Positions 35,036 through 46,242 of a stretch of DNA of 64,000 nt are shown here, piece after piece. The translations under genes and the position numbers were made by a program. Origin of the DNA: Macrostomum hystrix (lineage: Eukaryota; Platyhelminthes; Macrostomidae); the NCBI GenBank assembly GCA_950097015.1, contig CATNEN010000038.1:30838501-30902500 (forward strand), read 5' to 3'. The notes below the pieces were generated by a model. The model was not told where the DNA came from and did no database searches. It saw only the letters and a program-made list of their open reading frames with translations. The stretch's first letter is position 1, and the number at the start of each line of letters is the position of its first letter.

Positions 35036-38000
35036 ATGTCAGGAGCTCCGGGTTCCAGTACGGCTGGTGTCGACGCTTCAACCAGCACCGTCGGCACAAC
35101 AGCAAGCAGCAACCTGTGCGATCAGACAGAATGGAGAATCATTGTAGGCGCGTCGCTGGGCGCCTACTTCGCCCTGCTGATTGTCATCGCTCTGGCCAGG
35201 TTTGCCTGCGCCCCGGTTACCCACACCAAGGAGGACGAAGAAAATCAGAGGCAGAGATTGTTAAAAAACTCCCACAAAGGAGCATTGTCAACTAAGCTGC
35301 ACCTGCAGTGCATGGGTCTGATGAAGGGAGCGAACATTTTTGGCAGGATAATGGTGAGACATGACATGACCCAGTGAGAGATGAGACCGTGAAGAGATTA
35401 GACAGCGGAGAGATAAAACAGAGGAGAGATTGGACACGGGAGAGATGAGAAACGGGAGCGACGAAACAGGAGAGAGATGAGACAGAGGAGAGATGAGATT
35501 GGGGAGAGATTTGACACGGGAGAAATGAAAAACGGTAGACACGGCAGAGATGAGACACGGGAGAGATTAGACATGGGAGAGATTAGACACGGGAGAGATT
35601 AGACAGGGGAGAGACAAAACAGGAGACAGATTAGACAGGGGAGAGATGAGATACAGGAGAGATTGGACACGGGAGAGACGAAACAGGAGAGAGATGAGAC
35701 AGGGAGAGATGAGATACGGCATACGGGAGAGATGAGACACGGGAGAGATGAGACACGGGAGAGATGAGACAGGTTAAAGATCAGACAGCCTAGAAACAAG
35801 ATGCTCATAGTTTTCAGACTGAGTAGACAGCACAATGATCCCCATATGTTCTGTTTCTGCAGCTCATAATTTACTCATTCTGCGTGGTGACCTCCTTTGT
35901 GCTCTACGTTCGCCTGACCTACTACTTCTTCGACCATGAAGCATCGGCGAGTCGAAGAACCCTGCTGAATTGTTTCACAGCAAAAATGATGCCTATTGTA
36001 CACGCAGATTTTGGAATTAACATTTTCTATGCGCTGGTGTTCATTGTGCGGGTGAGAGACCGTCTGTTCTTACTATATAATTTTTAAAGTACAAAATGAA
36101 TAGTTCGGAATGAATTAAAAACTTTCAGATTTTAGCGTCAAACTCGTTGCTAAGCTTCTGGCTCAGCATGGACACGATGGCAGACCATGTGACCCTGATT
36201 CCATCACTAATCATGTACATCATGAATAAGCACATTATTGGTGAGTTTAAGAAAAGTTCTAAAAACATTAAATATACGGACAATGTTTCTAAGAAAGCTG
36301 CACTTTTGTTTTTAGCATTCCAATATGCCAGACTTGTAGGACTGAGGTTCCTTGTTAACACACTGATTTACTGCAACATTGTCCGCGGCGAAAAGTACAT
36401 TAGACTGCTCAATCTGCTCATCCAAATCATCTCAGTTTGGCTTATAAGCGCCGGCTTCTTTCAGCTGGTGAGAGCAACTAAAATTTAGTAAGGATTCGGG
36501 TAGGCTTCGCGTAGGATTCAGGTAGGATTCTATTTGGATTCAATTAGGAAATTCAGGAAGGATTGTAGTAGAATTAAGGCAGGATTCAGGTAGGATTCAG
36601 ATAGGATTCAGGTAGGATTCAGGTAAAATTCAGGTAGATTCAGAAAAAATTCATGTAGGATTCAGGTGGGATTCAGTTAGGATTAAGTTAGGATTCAGTT
36701 AGGATTCAGGTAGATTCAGGTAGGATTCAAGTCTAAGATTCAGGTAGGATTCAAGTCTAAGATTCAGGTAGGATTCAAGTCTAGGATTCAGGTAGAATTC
36801 AGGTAGGATTCAAGTCTAGGATTCAGGTAGAATTCAGGTAGGATTCAGGTAGATTCAGGTAGGATTCAAGTCTAGGATTCAGGTAGGATTCAAGTCTAGG
36901 ATTAGGGTAGGATTCAAGTCTAGGATTAGGGTTTTATTCAAGTAGGATTCAGGTAGAATTCAGGTAGGATTCAGGTAGATTGAGGTAGGATTCAGGTAGA
37001 ATTAAAAAATGATTCAAGTAGTGCTTTAATAAGGTATGTCATGTGTGGAGTATTTGTTAGGAAATTAATTCTTATTCTTTCCTCGCTCAGATTGAAGGTG
37101 TCGGCGACTTCTGGCTAGATGGTGGACTAACATCGGCGGGTTTTATTGCTTTTCACGACTGTTTTTATTACCTGCTCATCACTATGAGCACTGTTGGTTA
37201 TGGTGACTTCTCGCCTAGGACAGTTCTTGGAAAGTTCTTCATCATTGTCTTTGTTATTGTGGCCTTGGTAAGACAATTAATGAGACATTGCGACAAAGAA
37301 ATGTTTAATTACTGGATTAGATAAAATTTAAGAAAGAAAAATTATTAAAATTTGATCGCTCAGTTATTTCAAATATTTTTAATTTTAATTAAAAAACGGA
37401 TTTTGTTATATGTATATATATTTAATTTACAAATAATTATTTAAACTGATTTTAATTAAACAAAATTAAATCTATATTTACTTTTTAAGAGTTAAATAAA
37501 TAAATTTGTTTTACTATTGCTTTTTAGGGAATGTTTACTAGAATAATTCCGGAAATATCTGAGATTCTTACCGAGAGCAAAAAATATAAACGAAATCGAG
37601 TTCACCTAAAGCACGGAAAGTCGTAAGTTTCGTTTTAATTTTAGTTTTTTTTTGCGAGTCAATTGTGAGATATCTTATCGTATCCTATCTTGTTATCAAT
37701 CTAATCTACTTTGTCTATTCGCAGGCATGTCGTTGTGATTGGAAACTTCACTGTGTCCATGTTGAACACGTTTTTCAACGACTTCTATCACGAGGAAAGG
37801 TCGGCAAGGAATCGAGAATTTGTCGCTCTTCTAGGAGAGTGAGTGGCGAAAAATATTTTTGTCTTATTTTTATTGCTGTCATGAAATCCGAATTTAACTT
37901 TCTTAAACATTTGCAGGTGTCCTAGCTGTTATATACGTACACCAGTTAGATTTTACCGATTTTAATATTATGTGCTCTTAAAGGTAGAACGACCAAGCAT

Positions 38001-41000
38001 TTTCTTCTCCTAGAAAAAGACAAGAGGGATATTTTCAAATACCCACTGCCTACTTCCTAATAGACGAAAATCTTTGAAAATTTCGATGATGCCGATGTTC
38101 TGTCATTCTGGAAGAACTGTTCTGGATTTCTATAGCGATAGGTTGAATATTTTGAGAGACGCAGAAAAATTAGAAAACTTTTGATATTTGAAATGCCTCC
38201 CGTAGTCAACTGTTAACGGTTGCAGCCCTAGAGGCTAGAGCGTAGGACTCACGACTTAAAGGTCGGAAGTTCGATTCCCGAATCACACCGGAACATGTTG
38301 TGTCATTTAGTAATTGCGACACTTAACTCTACATTGCTTAATTTCACCCAGCTGTTAAATGGGTACCAGCATCAGCTGGGGTAATTGAGGGTGGGTGTGG
38401 CGTCCCCCCAGTCCATGGACTGAACAGCTGTTCGCAGTCTTCAGATGCGCCGCGCAATAGCTGTCAGCCGTACATCTGACCACAATGAAATTGCATCAAT
38501 TTTTAATTCTGCGTGCTTATGGGTTCATGTCCTTGTTCCACCTGAGAAAACCTGTGTAGAAATTTAACCAGAAACCAGTTCATAATTAGCTGCTAAACCA
38601 ACAATTGATTATCAAACAGAGACGAACCAAATCTGGAGTTGAAAGCGGTGATGAAAACTCGAGAACTGTACGTCACCTATCTCCAAGGCAATGTGATGTC
38701 GGTGAAGGATTTGCACAGAGCCGAAGTGAAGTACGCATCAGCTGTCATTATCATGTCTGACCTATTGGCGAAAGACCAAGTAAGCGCATGATATTGTATG
38801 ATTACTATGTATTATTGGCAGGTGGGCTGTGGCCACAGTAGCATCATTTTTGAGACGCAGTTTAAACCCCTCGACGACCACTAAGAGCTGAGAAACAGTT
38901 CTTAGAAATGTTTAGGAGATGTTGTAGCCTTGTGGTTAGAGTGTCGGACTCACGACTTGAAGGTCGGGGGTTCGATTACTGACTCCACATGAACAATTTG
39001 TGTCCTTTAGCAAGACACTTAACGATCTGCATTGCTTCAGTTCACCCAGCTGTTAAATGGGTACCAGCATTAGCTGGGATAATTGAAGGTGGGTGTGGCG
39101 TCTCCCCAGTCCATGGACTGAACAGCCGTACGCAGCCTTCAGATGCGCCGCGCATTAGCTGCGGCTGCGCTCTCGGCTGCACATCTGGCCCAATCGGACA
39201 GGTGTAATCAATTATTAATTATTATCATTATATAATTATTAGGAGGAAAAATGCACAATGAAAATAGAAAAACTTCAAATCTTTGCACATTTCAAAACTT
39301 CAGAATATTGATAGTTTTTTAATTTAACATAATGCGAGAGTCTACAGAGTAGGTTAAGAATAGAAAAATGGTAGTTTTCGTTGTCACCAGGGTTTTCGAC
39401 AAGAATCTTCGGCTGAATATCTCGACGATGCTGACGTCGGACGGCCTTGAAAGTTAGTTCATCGAAAGGCGAAAAAATTCGATTGAGATGGAGGACTTTC
39501 ACGAAGGTGTATTTCCGTAGTGTTTTTTCGGCCTCAAATCAACCGACCTGGCACGATTTTTCAGGAGGACGAGGACATGAAAAACATCATGCGAGTAATC
39601 GCCATCAAGGACTATTGTCCGCAGGTGAAGATTCTAGTGCAACTGCAGCTGTACCGCAGCAAGACTTACCTGAGAAATGTACCTGACTGGGGCCAGCAGT
39701 ATGGAGACCAATCAGTGTGCATCAACGAAATTAAATACGGAATTCTGGCTCAAAGCTGCATGGTTCCAGGCATCTCAACTCTGTTGTGTAATCTGCTCAT
39801 GCTCAGGTCATGCAGCTCTATAGTGGTGCCACAAAATTCTTGGTCTAGCACCTACTTGCAAGGCGTCGAGTTTGAGTTTTACAAGGTATGAAAATGCCAG
39901 AAAATATGCATAATAGCTATGCAATCATATTAACAAAATATATATGACCCCGCAGGTTCCATTTGCGCCAGACTTTGCCGGCCTGAACTTTTTGGAGGCC
40001 TGTCGCATCTGTTACCAGCAGCTGGGCATTGTCATGTTGGCGGTGGAAGAAGCTCCACTGGCGGCGAACGACACGGATGGCAGCGTCGACTCCGAGGTGA
40101 CATCGTCGAGGAGGACAATAATCAATCCAGGTGCCTCGCTGATTGTCAATCCGGCATCGATGGAGGCGTTTGTGATCGCAAAGGATCTTTTCGACGCAAA
40201 AAGGTTTGTCATTTGATTGCTAATTTCTTAAACAATACAATTATCAACTATACTATTAATAAATAATGTAGTTTCTAGGCATAATGCTAATCGTTAGTAT
40301 AAATCCGTAAAAATACAATTTAAACAAAATTGAGATATAACTTAAGCTTTGAAATTGTAACTGTCATTGGCCAAGATCAATAAAATTACATCCCATATTT
40401 TACAAACTTTGAACTATGCGGTTGCTTGACGTTAAGCTTTAACTTTTGTAACCTCGTTACGGAAAACCCGGAAAATGGGAACCGTAAAAGTTAAATTACG
40501 AGCGCATATGAGTATACGTATTCCGTTAGAAAAGTGCAACATCGTCACAAGAAACTTGTAAAAGTAAAGACAGTAAAAACAATTAGTTATTTATAACTTT
40601 GCTCAAACCACTGGCATGAGAAGTAACTATAACAAAAAACATTTCTTGCAGAATAACAAAGCTGCAGCTGACCGACGAGATGCGGCGGTCCCACTATGTG
40701 AACGAGGAGGATCAGGTGACCTACTTCGGAAACAACCACTCCGACGGACTGGCAGCGGCTTCAACCCAGTCGATTCAGCTGCAGAATGTGGGCGGCTCCA
40801 GTGGAAACCACCTGGGCAAAGTTGCTCCAGCCGCAGCCGTCGCTCCTGCGGGCTCTTCAAAGACGATGAAAGTCGGTCAGGCTGGCAGTAAGTTCCGTTT
40901 TCAGTTGTTACCTAGATTGCGCACCAAATATCATACTACCTGTCGGCGAGAAACAATCGAGAACAAAACAAATATACTCATATTTTTCTTCAGATCAGAA

Positions 41001-43798
41001 AAGTTCGAATAGCTTGCAAATGCAATCGGACACTGACGGCAGGGAAAGAAGCGATTCGTGAGTTTGCAATTTTAGGAGTAAGGAGTCAGGAGTAAGAGAA
41101 GCGTGACTTCAAGGAAAGGGAATTAAGAGAAAAATTATGTCAAGAAAAACATTCCAGGAAATTCGATTCCTGGGTAATGGAATTCGGAGAAATGGGATTC
41201 GTAGAAAATTGAAGTGAAAGAAATAAGATTCTTAGAAAAAGAATTCAGAGAATTAGGATTAACTTAAAATAGGAATTCCAAGAAATCAGATTTCTTGAAT
41301 ATTGCTAGAAGTCTAGAGTAACGGGATTCCAGCAAACTGGTATTAAAATTGACATTTCGGAAAGCTTTCTCACGCATTGAGCCGCACGCAATAACAGTTC
41401 GCTGTTTCACGAGAGCTTCAAGAAGACTCAGCCGCAGGTGATGAAGCTGGACTCGAGCGGCTATTTTCATTGGGTACCGAATCGAACTGCCAACACCATC
41501 CTGCTGTCTAGCATGCAGCGTTATCACTTCCGCAATCACGTGATCGTCTGCGTACTGGAGAAGAACCCGGATGTCCTGCTGAACATCACATCGTTCATCA
41601 TGCCGCTTAGAGCTAGTTCGATTCCCCGAAGTCAGTTGAAGGACATCATCTTTGTCGGGAGCGAGACTTTGATTTTTAACGAGTGGAGCATTATTCAGAA
41701 TTTTCCCAACATCTTCGTGTTGAATGTGAGTGCGTCCTGTGATTCCATTCCAAAATCTATTCGAGAATCTATCCGAGAATCTTAGGTTAGGTGTACATAG
41801 CTTCAAAAGGCTGTGTTCACTGTACAGTCCATGGACTGGTTGCCCAACGCACAACCACAATTTCTACCTCAGCTGATCGTTGTACTCATTCTACAGCTTT
41901 TCCACTCATCCACTGTTAATTGCAGGGCTCGCCTCTAAACAGAGCCAATCTCAAGGCTGTCAACATCGAGTATGTCGACAGTTGTGTCATTCTATCACCG
42001 AAGGCAAACGCCATGCAGCTGGACGCGCAGGTGGATCGCGAGACTGTACTGTGCACTCTCAACATCAAGACTATGCGGCATCCGGAAACTGGACAACGCC
42101 TCGGTGACGTCATTCACATCATCACCGAGCTGAACACGGAGGACTCAATCGCCTACCTGGACCAGGACGATGAGGACGATGTGGAAGAGCCCTACTTGAC
42201 ACAGGCCTTTGCCACTGGGCGCACCTTTTTTCATAGTCTACTAGGCTCCATTGTGACTACGGTGAGGGACAATGCACATAACACATTGTGTTTATTGATG
42301 CTGATTGTTATTAGAGGTTACCTGAGGTTCTTAGATGACCGTGAAAGCGACTGTACCTTACCTGGATTGTTAAGATGCTACCTGGGGTAGTTAGAACCTG
42401 GGGGGATTGAACGTTACCTGAGGTGATTGAACGTTACCTGAGGTGACTGAACGTTACCTGAGGTGATTGAACGTTACCTGAGGTGATTGAACTTCACCTG
42501 AGGTGATTGAACGTTACCTGAGGTGATTGAATGTTACCTGAGGTGATTGAACGTTACCTGAGGTGATTGAATGTTACCTGAGGTGATTGAACGTAACCTG
42601 AGGTGATTGAATGTTACCTGAGGTGATTGAACGTAACCTGAGGTGATTGAACGTTACCTGAGGTGATTGAACGTTACCTGAGGTGATTGAACGTTACCTG
42701 AGTTGATTGGACGAACCTGGTTTGATTGGAACTTTCCTGCGAACTCTTACATGTACATCAAAGACGCAGTTCAGTAAATTTCGAACTCATGAATCTTGTT
42801 TTCTTGCAATTGACTATAGATATAATTTAAATAAAGGCTGCTTATTATAATTCCTAATAAAAGTACAAAATACTTCAAACAACCCGCTCAGATCTACTTC
42901 AACGGAGCTGCCTTGAATTTTCTGCGCACAGTGGTGACCACAGTTGACTCAGACAACCTGGAGGTGAACCTGAACGAGCAGGGCTTCCATTTCATGTCCC
43001 CGGACAGCCAGGAGCAGCTGAGGCAGGAACAGCAGCAGCAGCAGCTTGTCCAGGGGGGTAGCAGCTACAAGATTCGCAGCCAGATTCAGCTGCTAGAAAT
43101 TGGCAAGCAGCCGTTGATTGACATCTTCAAAGAGCAGGTACGCTTTGTTTTAATGAACAGACCAACATGTAGACGGGGGGTCGGTGGCAGAGCGGTTAAC
43201 GCGTTTGTCTCTCGCACCAAGGTCCCTGAGTTCGATTCCACGGCGAGGCCACATTTATTTGGGGCACAGCCGCAGAGAGAAGGCTTTGAGGCTTGTCGTG
43301 CAATTTACGCCCTTGAGGGCCAACCTCCAAGGCACAGTGAACTGCCTGACGATGAGAAAGTCAGGGCAGATGTACACACCAGTGTGAGCGTATGCCTGCG
43401 TACAGTATCTGTGTGCGTGTGTGCTCAGGAGTCAGCGAAATGGGCAGAATTGCCTCGCTGGCTGCGGGTCTAGTGTCACCAAATGATGTGCCATTGCCCG
43501 CAGCCCTCCTGCAATTATTATTCTTATTACATGTAGACGTGAGTGGCCCCAAATTTTATGTGGTCTCTCAACTTTTATTCAGAAGTTGCCAAATTTCAAC
43601 ATTTTTCTGCCATTTCAGGTTAAATGCAAATGGCCATATTTGTTTATGCGAGCTCTGCAACAGCACGAGATAGTCTGCATAGGCATCTTCCGACTGCAAG
43701 TTGAGGATCAGGGGAAGAAGAACCACAGATTTGTGGTTACTCTACCCGAAGACTCTCTGGAGTTGAAGGAAACTGATAAGGTTTGTTTGCCTTGTTAA
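35036..43798 (+). CDS. Slo-type (BK-like) potassium channel with atypical S4
   Basis: Sixteen exons with GT-AG borders and matching phases: 35036-35353, 35863-36051, 36129-36240, 36316-36467, 37091-37267, 37528-37622, 37725-37838, 38620-38779, 39565-39885, 39956-40203, 40652-40887, 40994-41057, 41398-41725, 41926-42261, 42892-43137, 43619-43798. They give 1091 residues, close to BK alpha subunits. An extra S0 helix (about 34-56) precedes S1-S6. The filter TVGYGD is at 291-296 and S6 (GKFFIIVFVIVALGMF) follows. RCK1 begins near HVVVIGNFT and continues through NIMRVIAIKDYCP and LAQSCMVPGISTLL. The linker is S/Q-rich, then RCK2 holds the calcium bowl YLDQDDEDD (about 915-923) and YLTQAFATG. S4 reads GLRFLVNTLIY: only the first of the BK S4 arginines (R207, R210, R213) is kept. 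The RCK1 acidic cluster HKDRDD of BK is HEERSA here. Expected role: plasma-membrane K+ channel opened by Ca2+. The stop at 43796 gives a C-terminus (ETDKVCLPC) shorter than BK; a further exon is possible. Introns hold three minisatellites and three SINEs. Confidence 0.92.
35385..35780. repeat. 16-bp minisatellite in intron 1 of the Slo gene
   Basis: About 24 irregular copies of ACACGGGAGAGATGAG. It is the reverse complement of the unit inside the hAT element at 30765-31695, 4 kb upstream. Units are more diverged here (ACAGGAGAGAG, AGAGGAGAGATTGG). Hydrophobic-free frames on the minus strand are artefacts. Confidence 0.9.
36490..37015. repeat. 11-bp minisatellite in intron 4 of the Slo gene
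   Basis: About 45 irregular copies of AGGATTCAGGT, some expanded with AGGATTCAAGTCT. The array begins about 20 bases after the donor of exon 4 and ends about 75 bases before the acceptor of exon 5. Confidence 0.9.
38215..38485 (+). mobile_element. SINE family A in a Slo intron
   Basis: Head with AGAGGCTAGAGCGTAGGACT and GTTCGATTCCC, then the family A body (CCCAGCTGTTAAATGGGTAC, GTGGCGTCCCCCCAGTCCAT). It lies in the intron between exons 7 and 8, in the sense orientation of the gene. Diverged from the copy at 27109. Confidence 0.75.
38925..39240 (+). mobile_element. SINE family A in a Slo intron (second copy)
   Basis: Nearly full copy with head (GTTGTAGCCTTGTGGTTAGA, GGGGGTTCGATTACTGAC), body and AT-rich tail ending ATTATTATCATTAT. 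It lies in the intron between exons 8 and 9, in sense orientation, about 450 bp after the previous copy. Confidence 0.8.
42395..42715. repeat. 20-bp minisatellite in intron 14 of the Slo gene
   Basis: About 16 copies of ACCTGAGGTGATTGAACGTT, with ATGTT and GTAAC variants. Degenerate precursors (TTACCTGAGGTTCTTAGATG) lie just upstream at 42310-42395, so the array may have grown from local intron sequence. Confidence 0.95.
43165..43530 (+). mobile_element. SINE family B (full copy) in the last Slo intron
   Basis: A Ser/Leu-tRNA-like head (GGTGGCAGAGCGGTTAACGC, then GAGTTCGATTCCACGGCG) is followed by the family B body (GGCACAGCCGCAGAGAGAAG, CAATTTACGCCCTTGAGGGC) and an ATTATTATTCTTATT tail. It lies in the 481-nt intron between exons 15 and 16 and makes up most of it. 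Open frames here come from the SINE, not the channel. Confidence 0.85.
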
Positions 43799-44152
43799 GT
43801 TGCTATGGGCTGAAGCTTCTACATGTTTCACCTCACGAAGCACCTTAATGTTGCGTATATTTTGGTCTTTTCCCCAATTGGTCGACGAAGTGGCGCCCAC
43901 CTGGTAGTGCCCCCGTGGTAGATTCTGTAGTCTGTCTCTAAGCCTTGAATAATGATCGCTGGCCACTCGTGGCGGGTGTATCCTCTGTAGTATTGGTGAG
44001 ATCCAATACTACAGACGCGTATTATTCTATGGCCTAAACGAGACCCAAATCACACCTCTTTTATGGAAACTTCGTCTATGGCCCATCTTTGAAGATAACG
44101 ATGAGCGTTACGCCATAATCGTGACGCAATGACTATGCCATGAAATAATTAA
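43799..44152. other. 3' flank of the Slo gene with a perfect hairpin
   Basis: Presumed 3' UTR and flank. CTGTAGTATTGG (43985-43996) and CCAATACTACAG (44003-44014) form a 12-bp perfect stem with the six-base loop TGAGAT. No gene seen. Confidence 0.5.
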
Positions 44153-44742
44153 CAGTAGAACTACCATGGGGGCGGAATTTGAACCCCCAGACAATTTTTA
44201 GTGCTGCACCCGAACGGAACAACGCAAGCACACGAAACTCAAGAACACGGGCCAACTTTTTGTTGTACATCTTCTGAAACAATAATCAAGCCGCCAGCTC
44301 TTCAGACCGTCGAGACATTAAATTTTTCTGACCGAAGGTCAGATTTTTCTCATAAGCGCTAGTGTATTTCATACACCCCGATACATACACAAATTAGCAC
44401 AGCGCCTCAGTGCGGCCTTGCCAGACCTTCGAAATTGATCAGCATGTCACCCGAATGTGCCTGCATCATCTCCGTCTTCGGTGGTCACCTACCTTTATCT
44501 AGAAGGACTTGCTGGGCCTTCAAGGGCTAGAACAGTTGGAACTAGGCCACTAGATATGGACACCCTGACGCGAATTTCTCCAAGTTCACTGATCAAGCCA
44601 AAATATTAGGCGCAGCTCAACCACAGGACACCCTAGCCTAGTCTGTCAACCAATCAGTCACCACCCAACGCTGTTAGCTTTCAGGTGCTGCCAAAAATTT
44701 TCTGTGGGGACCCTTGGGATATATTTCTTGGTAGTCCTACTG
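44153..44742. mobile_element. TTAA-flanked MITE, copy 1
   Basis: 590 bp flanked on both sides by TTAA (44149-44152 and 44743-44746). The ends are inverted: CAGTAGAACTACCATGG on the left and, read in reverse, CAGTAGGACTACCAAG on the right. TTAA target sites suggest the piggyBac superfamily, though the terminal bases differ from the common CCY start. The interior (GCACCCGAACGGAACAACGC, CATCATCTCCGTCTTCGGTG) recurs at 56204-56771 and 62135-62519. No transposase frame is visible. Confidence 0.75.
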
Positions 44743-45011
44743 TTAATAAAGATTTGAGCTCTTTGGGTCCGCATAGAGTGTTTTCAAGAGGTTAAATTTT
44801 ACTATACACGCAGAATTTGCAAAAGTCCTCGACCTCGGACTTTCCATCCCATAGAACTGTATTTCGGCGGGCTTTTAATACACTTGTACATCAGTATTGG
44901 AGTGTTAAAGGTCAATTTAAAGTAATAAAAACCGCGTTGACAACGGATTAGAAAAAAAAAGCGTGGAAATTCCGCGGAAAATCCGCTAGCTTTTGAGCAC
45001 ACATCAAGTAC

Positions 45012-45135
45012 ACACCCCTAATAGGAGTGTACACTAGCCCTGACTTTCTAATCGTCAGGCAGTGTACAGGCTCACTGAGCTTTGGATTTTGTACCAAGTG
45101 AATGTGGCCTCGCCGCGGAATCGAGCTCAGAGGTG
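45012..45135 (-). mobile_element. SINE family B fragment
   Basis: Read on the minus strand: CCGCGGCGAGGCCACATTCA, then a shortened body with GCCTGACGATTAGAAAGTCA, matching parts of the copy at 43165-43530. The head beyond the B-box-like TCGATTCC is degenerate and the tail is missing. Confidence 0.6.
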
Positions 45136-45352
45136 TTATAGGCAAAGACACTGACATTCAACCCCCCTTTTTGCCGCAATTCTTCAGGTCTACTGCTTGA
45201 CACCACCAAGGGCTCATAAAGATTAAAAGACGGAGCAAAAACTCGAGCTAAAATTGCAGCACAGCTCATTAATTACACAAATAAATCATGGAAAATATTT
45301 TGCCAGGATCTTGCTCAGAAAAAACTTTTTTTTCCAACTTAACTCCGCTACG

Positions 45353-45891
45353 ATGTTTGCTGTACGTGTCAAGTACCTTTTTGCTTTTCTGTGGACACTT
45401 GGATCCTATTTCTCAGGTGAAGCAAGTGTTAATAATTTATTGAAAGAGATAAAAATTAAACTATTGATTAGGGATTGATCGTTGATATTTATACGGATTA
45501 TCGTTCAGATCAATAGGGATAATTGCCAATTGTCGGTAGGATATATCTTGTCTGAACGGTAGCGTCATCTCCTATATCCATATAGTCAGCCTTCTGGAAG
45601 CTTCTGACACAAATGGACCTTTGTAGTTTGAACTGTAAATAATCAAATAACAGCTAACAGTTATTTTTTTGTTTTTCTGTGTTTCTAACAGAAATTTTTG
45701 AAATTTTATTAACCGAAGCTCAAAAAATACTTGTAATTGATATGCTTAATAGAATTGTTTTAAAAAAACACAATAACAAATTCTTTTTGTCAAACTGCTC
45801 AAAATATTTTCCTACTATTTTCCTAGATTTATATTTTACCGTTTACAATACTCTACCAAATCGCCTTGATTTTCGACCTATAGTTTTTTAA
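45353..45891 (+). CDS. Possible two-exon gene for a small secreted or membrane protein
   Basis: Exon 1, 45353-45416, begins with an ATG and encodes MFAVRVKYLFAFLWTLGSYF, a plausible signal peptide (basic start, hydrophobic core). It ends at a good donor (CAG|GTGAAG). Exon 2, 45692-45891, follows an acceptor TTTCTAACAG after a T-rich tract and joins in phase, giving 87 residues in all. A polyadenylation signal AATAAA lies at 45910-45915, 18 bases after the stop. The mature part (EIFEILLTEAQKILVIDMLN onward) has a single cysteine and a second hydrophobic stretch (YFPTIFLDLYFTVY). I recognise no family. AT-rich sequence produces open frames easily, so chance is a real alternative; the coincidence of signal peptide, in-phase splice sites and poly(A) signal is the case for it. 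Confidence 0.35.
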
Positions 45892-46242
45892 TCGCCATTT
45901 TAAATAGAAAATAAACAGTTACCATATAGAATAATTATTTTACAATTTCATCTTAAATTGTTATTTATTTTTACTTTTAAGAGTTGAAAGCGAAATGAGA
46001 TAAAAATATTAAATTTATCCATATATATAAAAAATGTTAGCAACTGTATAATAAAGTGCTATAATCTTATAAATTTGATAATGTGATTAATTTGTTAATT
46101 TTAACTGAAAAGTCTAAATACGCAAGTAATAAATTACTTGTAAGAACTTCTCCATTGTCATTTTGCCGAATAAAAATCAACACTTCATTGTTAACCGAAA
46201 CTGGAACTCCATCTAATGGAACAATAGAACAATTGGTCAGTA
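45892..46242. other. Intergenic DNA and 3' UTR of the transporter gene
   Basis: AT-rich sequence between the convergent ends of the small candidate gene and the minus-strand transporter. No further feature seen. Confidence 0.5.

Noticed and set aside
43170-43240. Ser/Leu tRNA gene
   Set aside because: It is the head of the family B SINE; the same head and body recur on the other strand at 27429-27755.
43184-43473. Alternative extension of Slo exon 15 into the following intron
   Set aside because: The open frame runs through a SINE. The donor after FKEQ at 43137 and the acceptor before VKCKWP at 43619 restore the Slo alignment.
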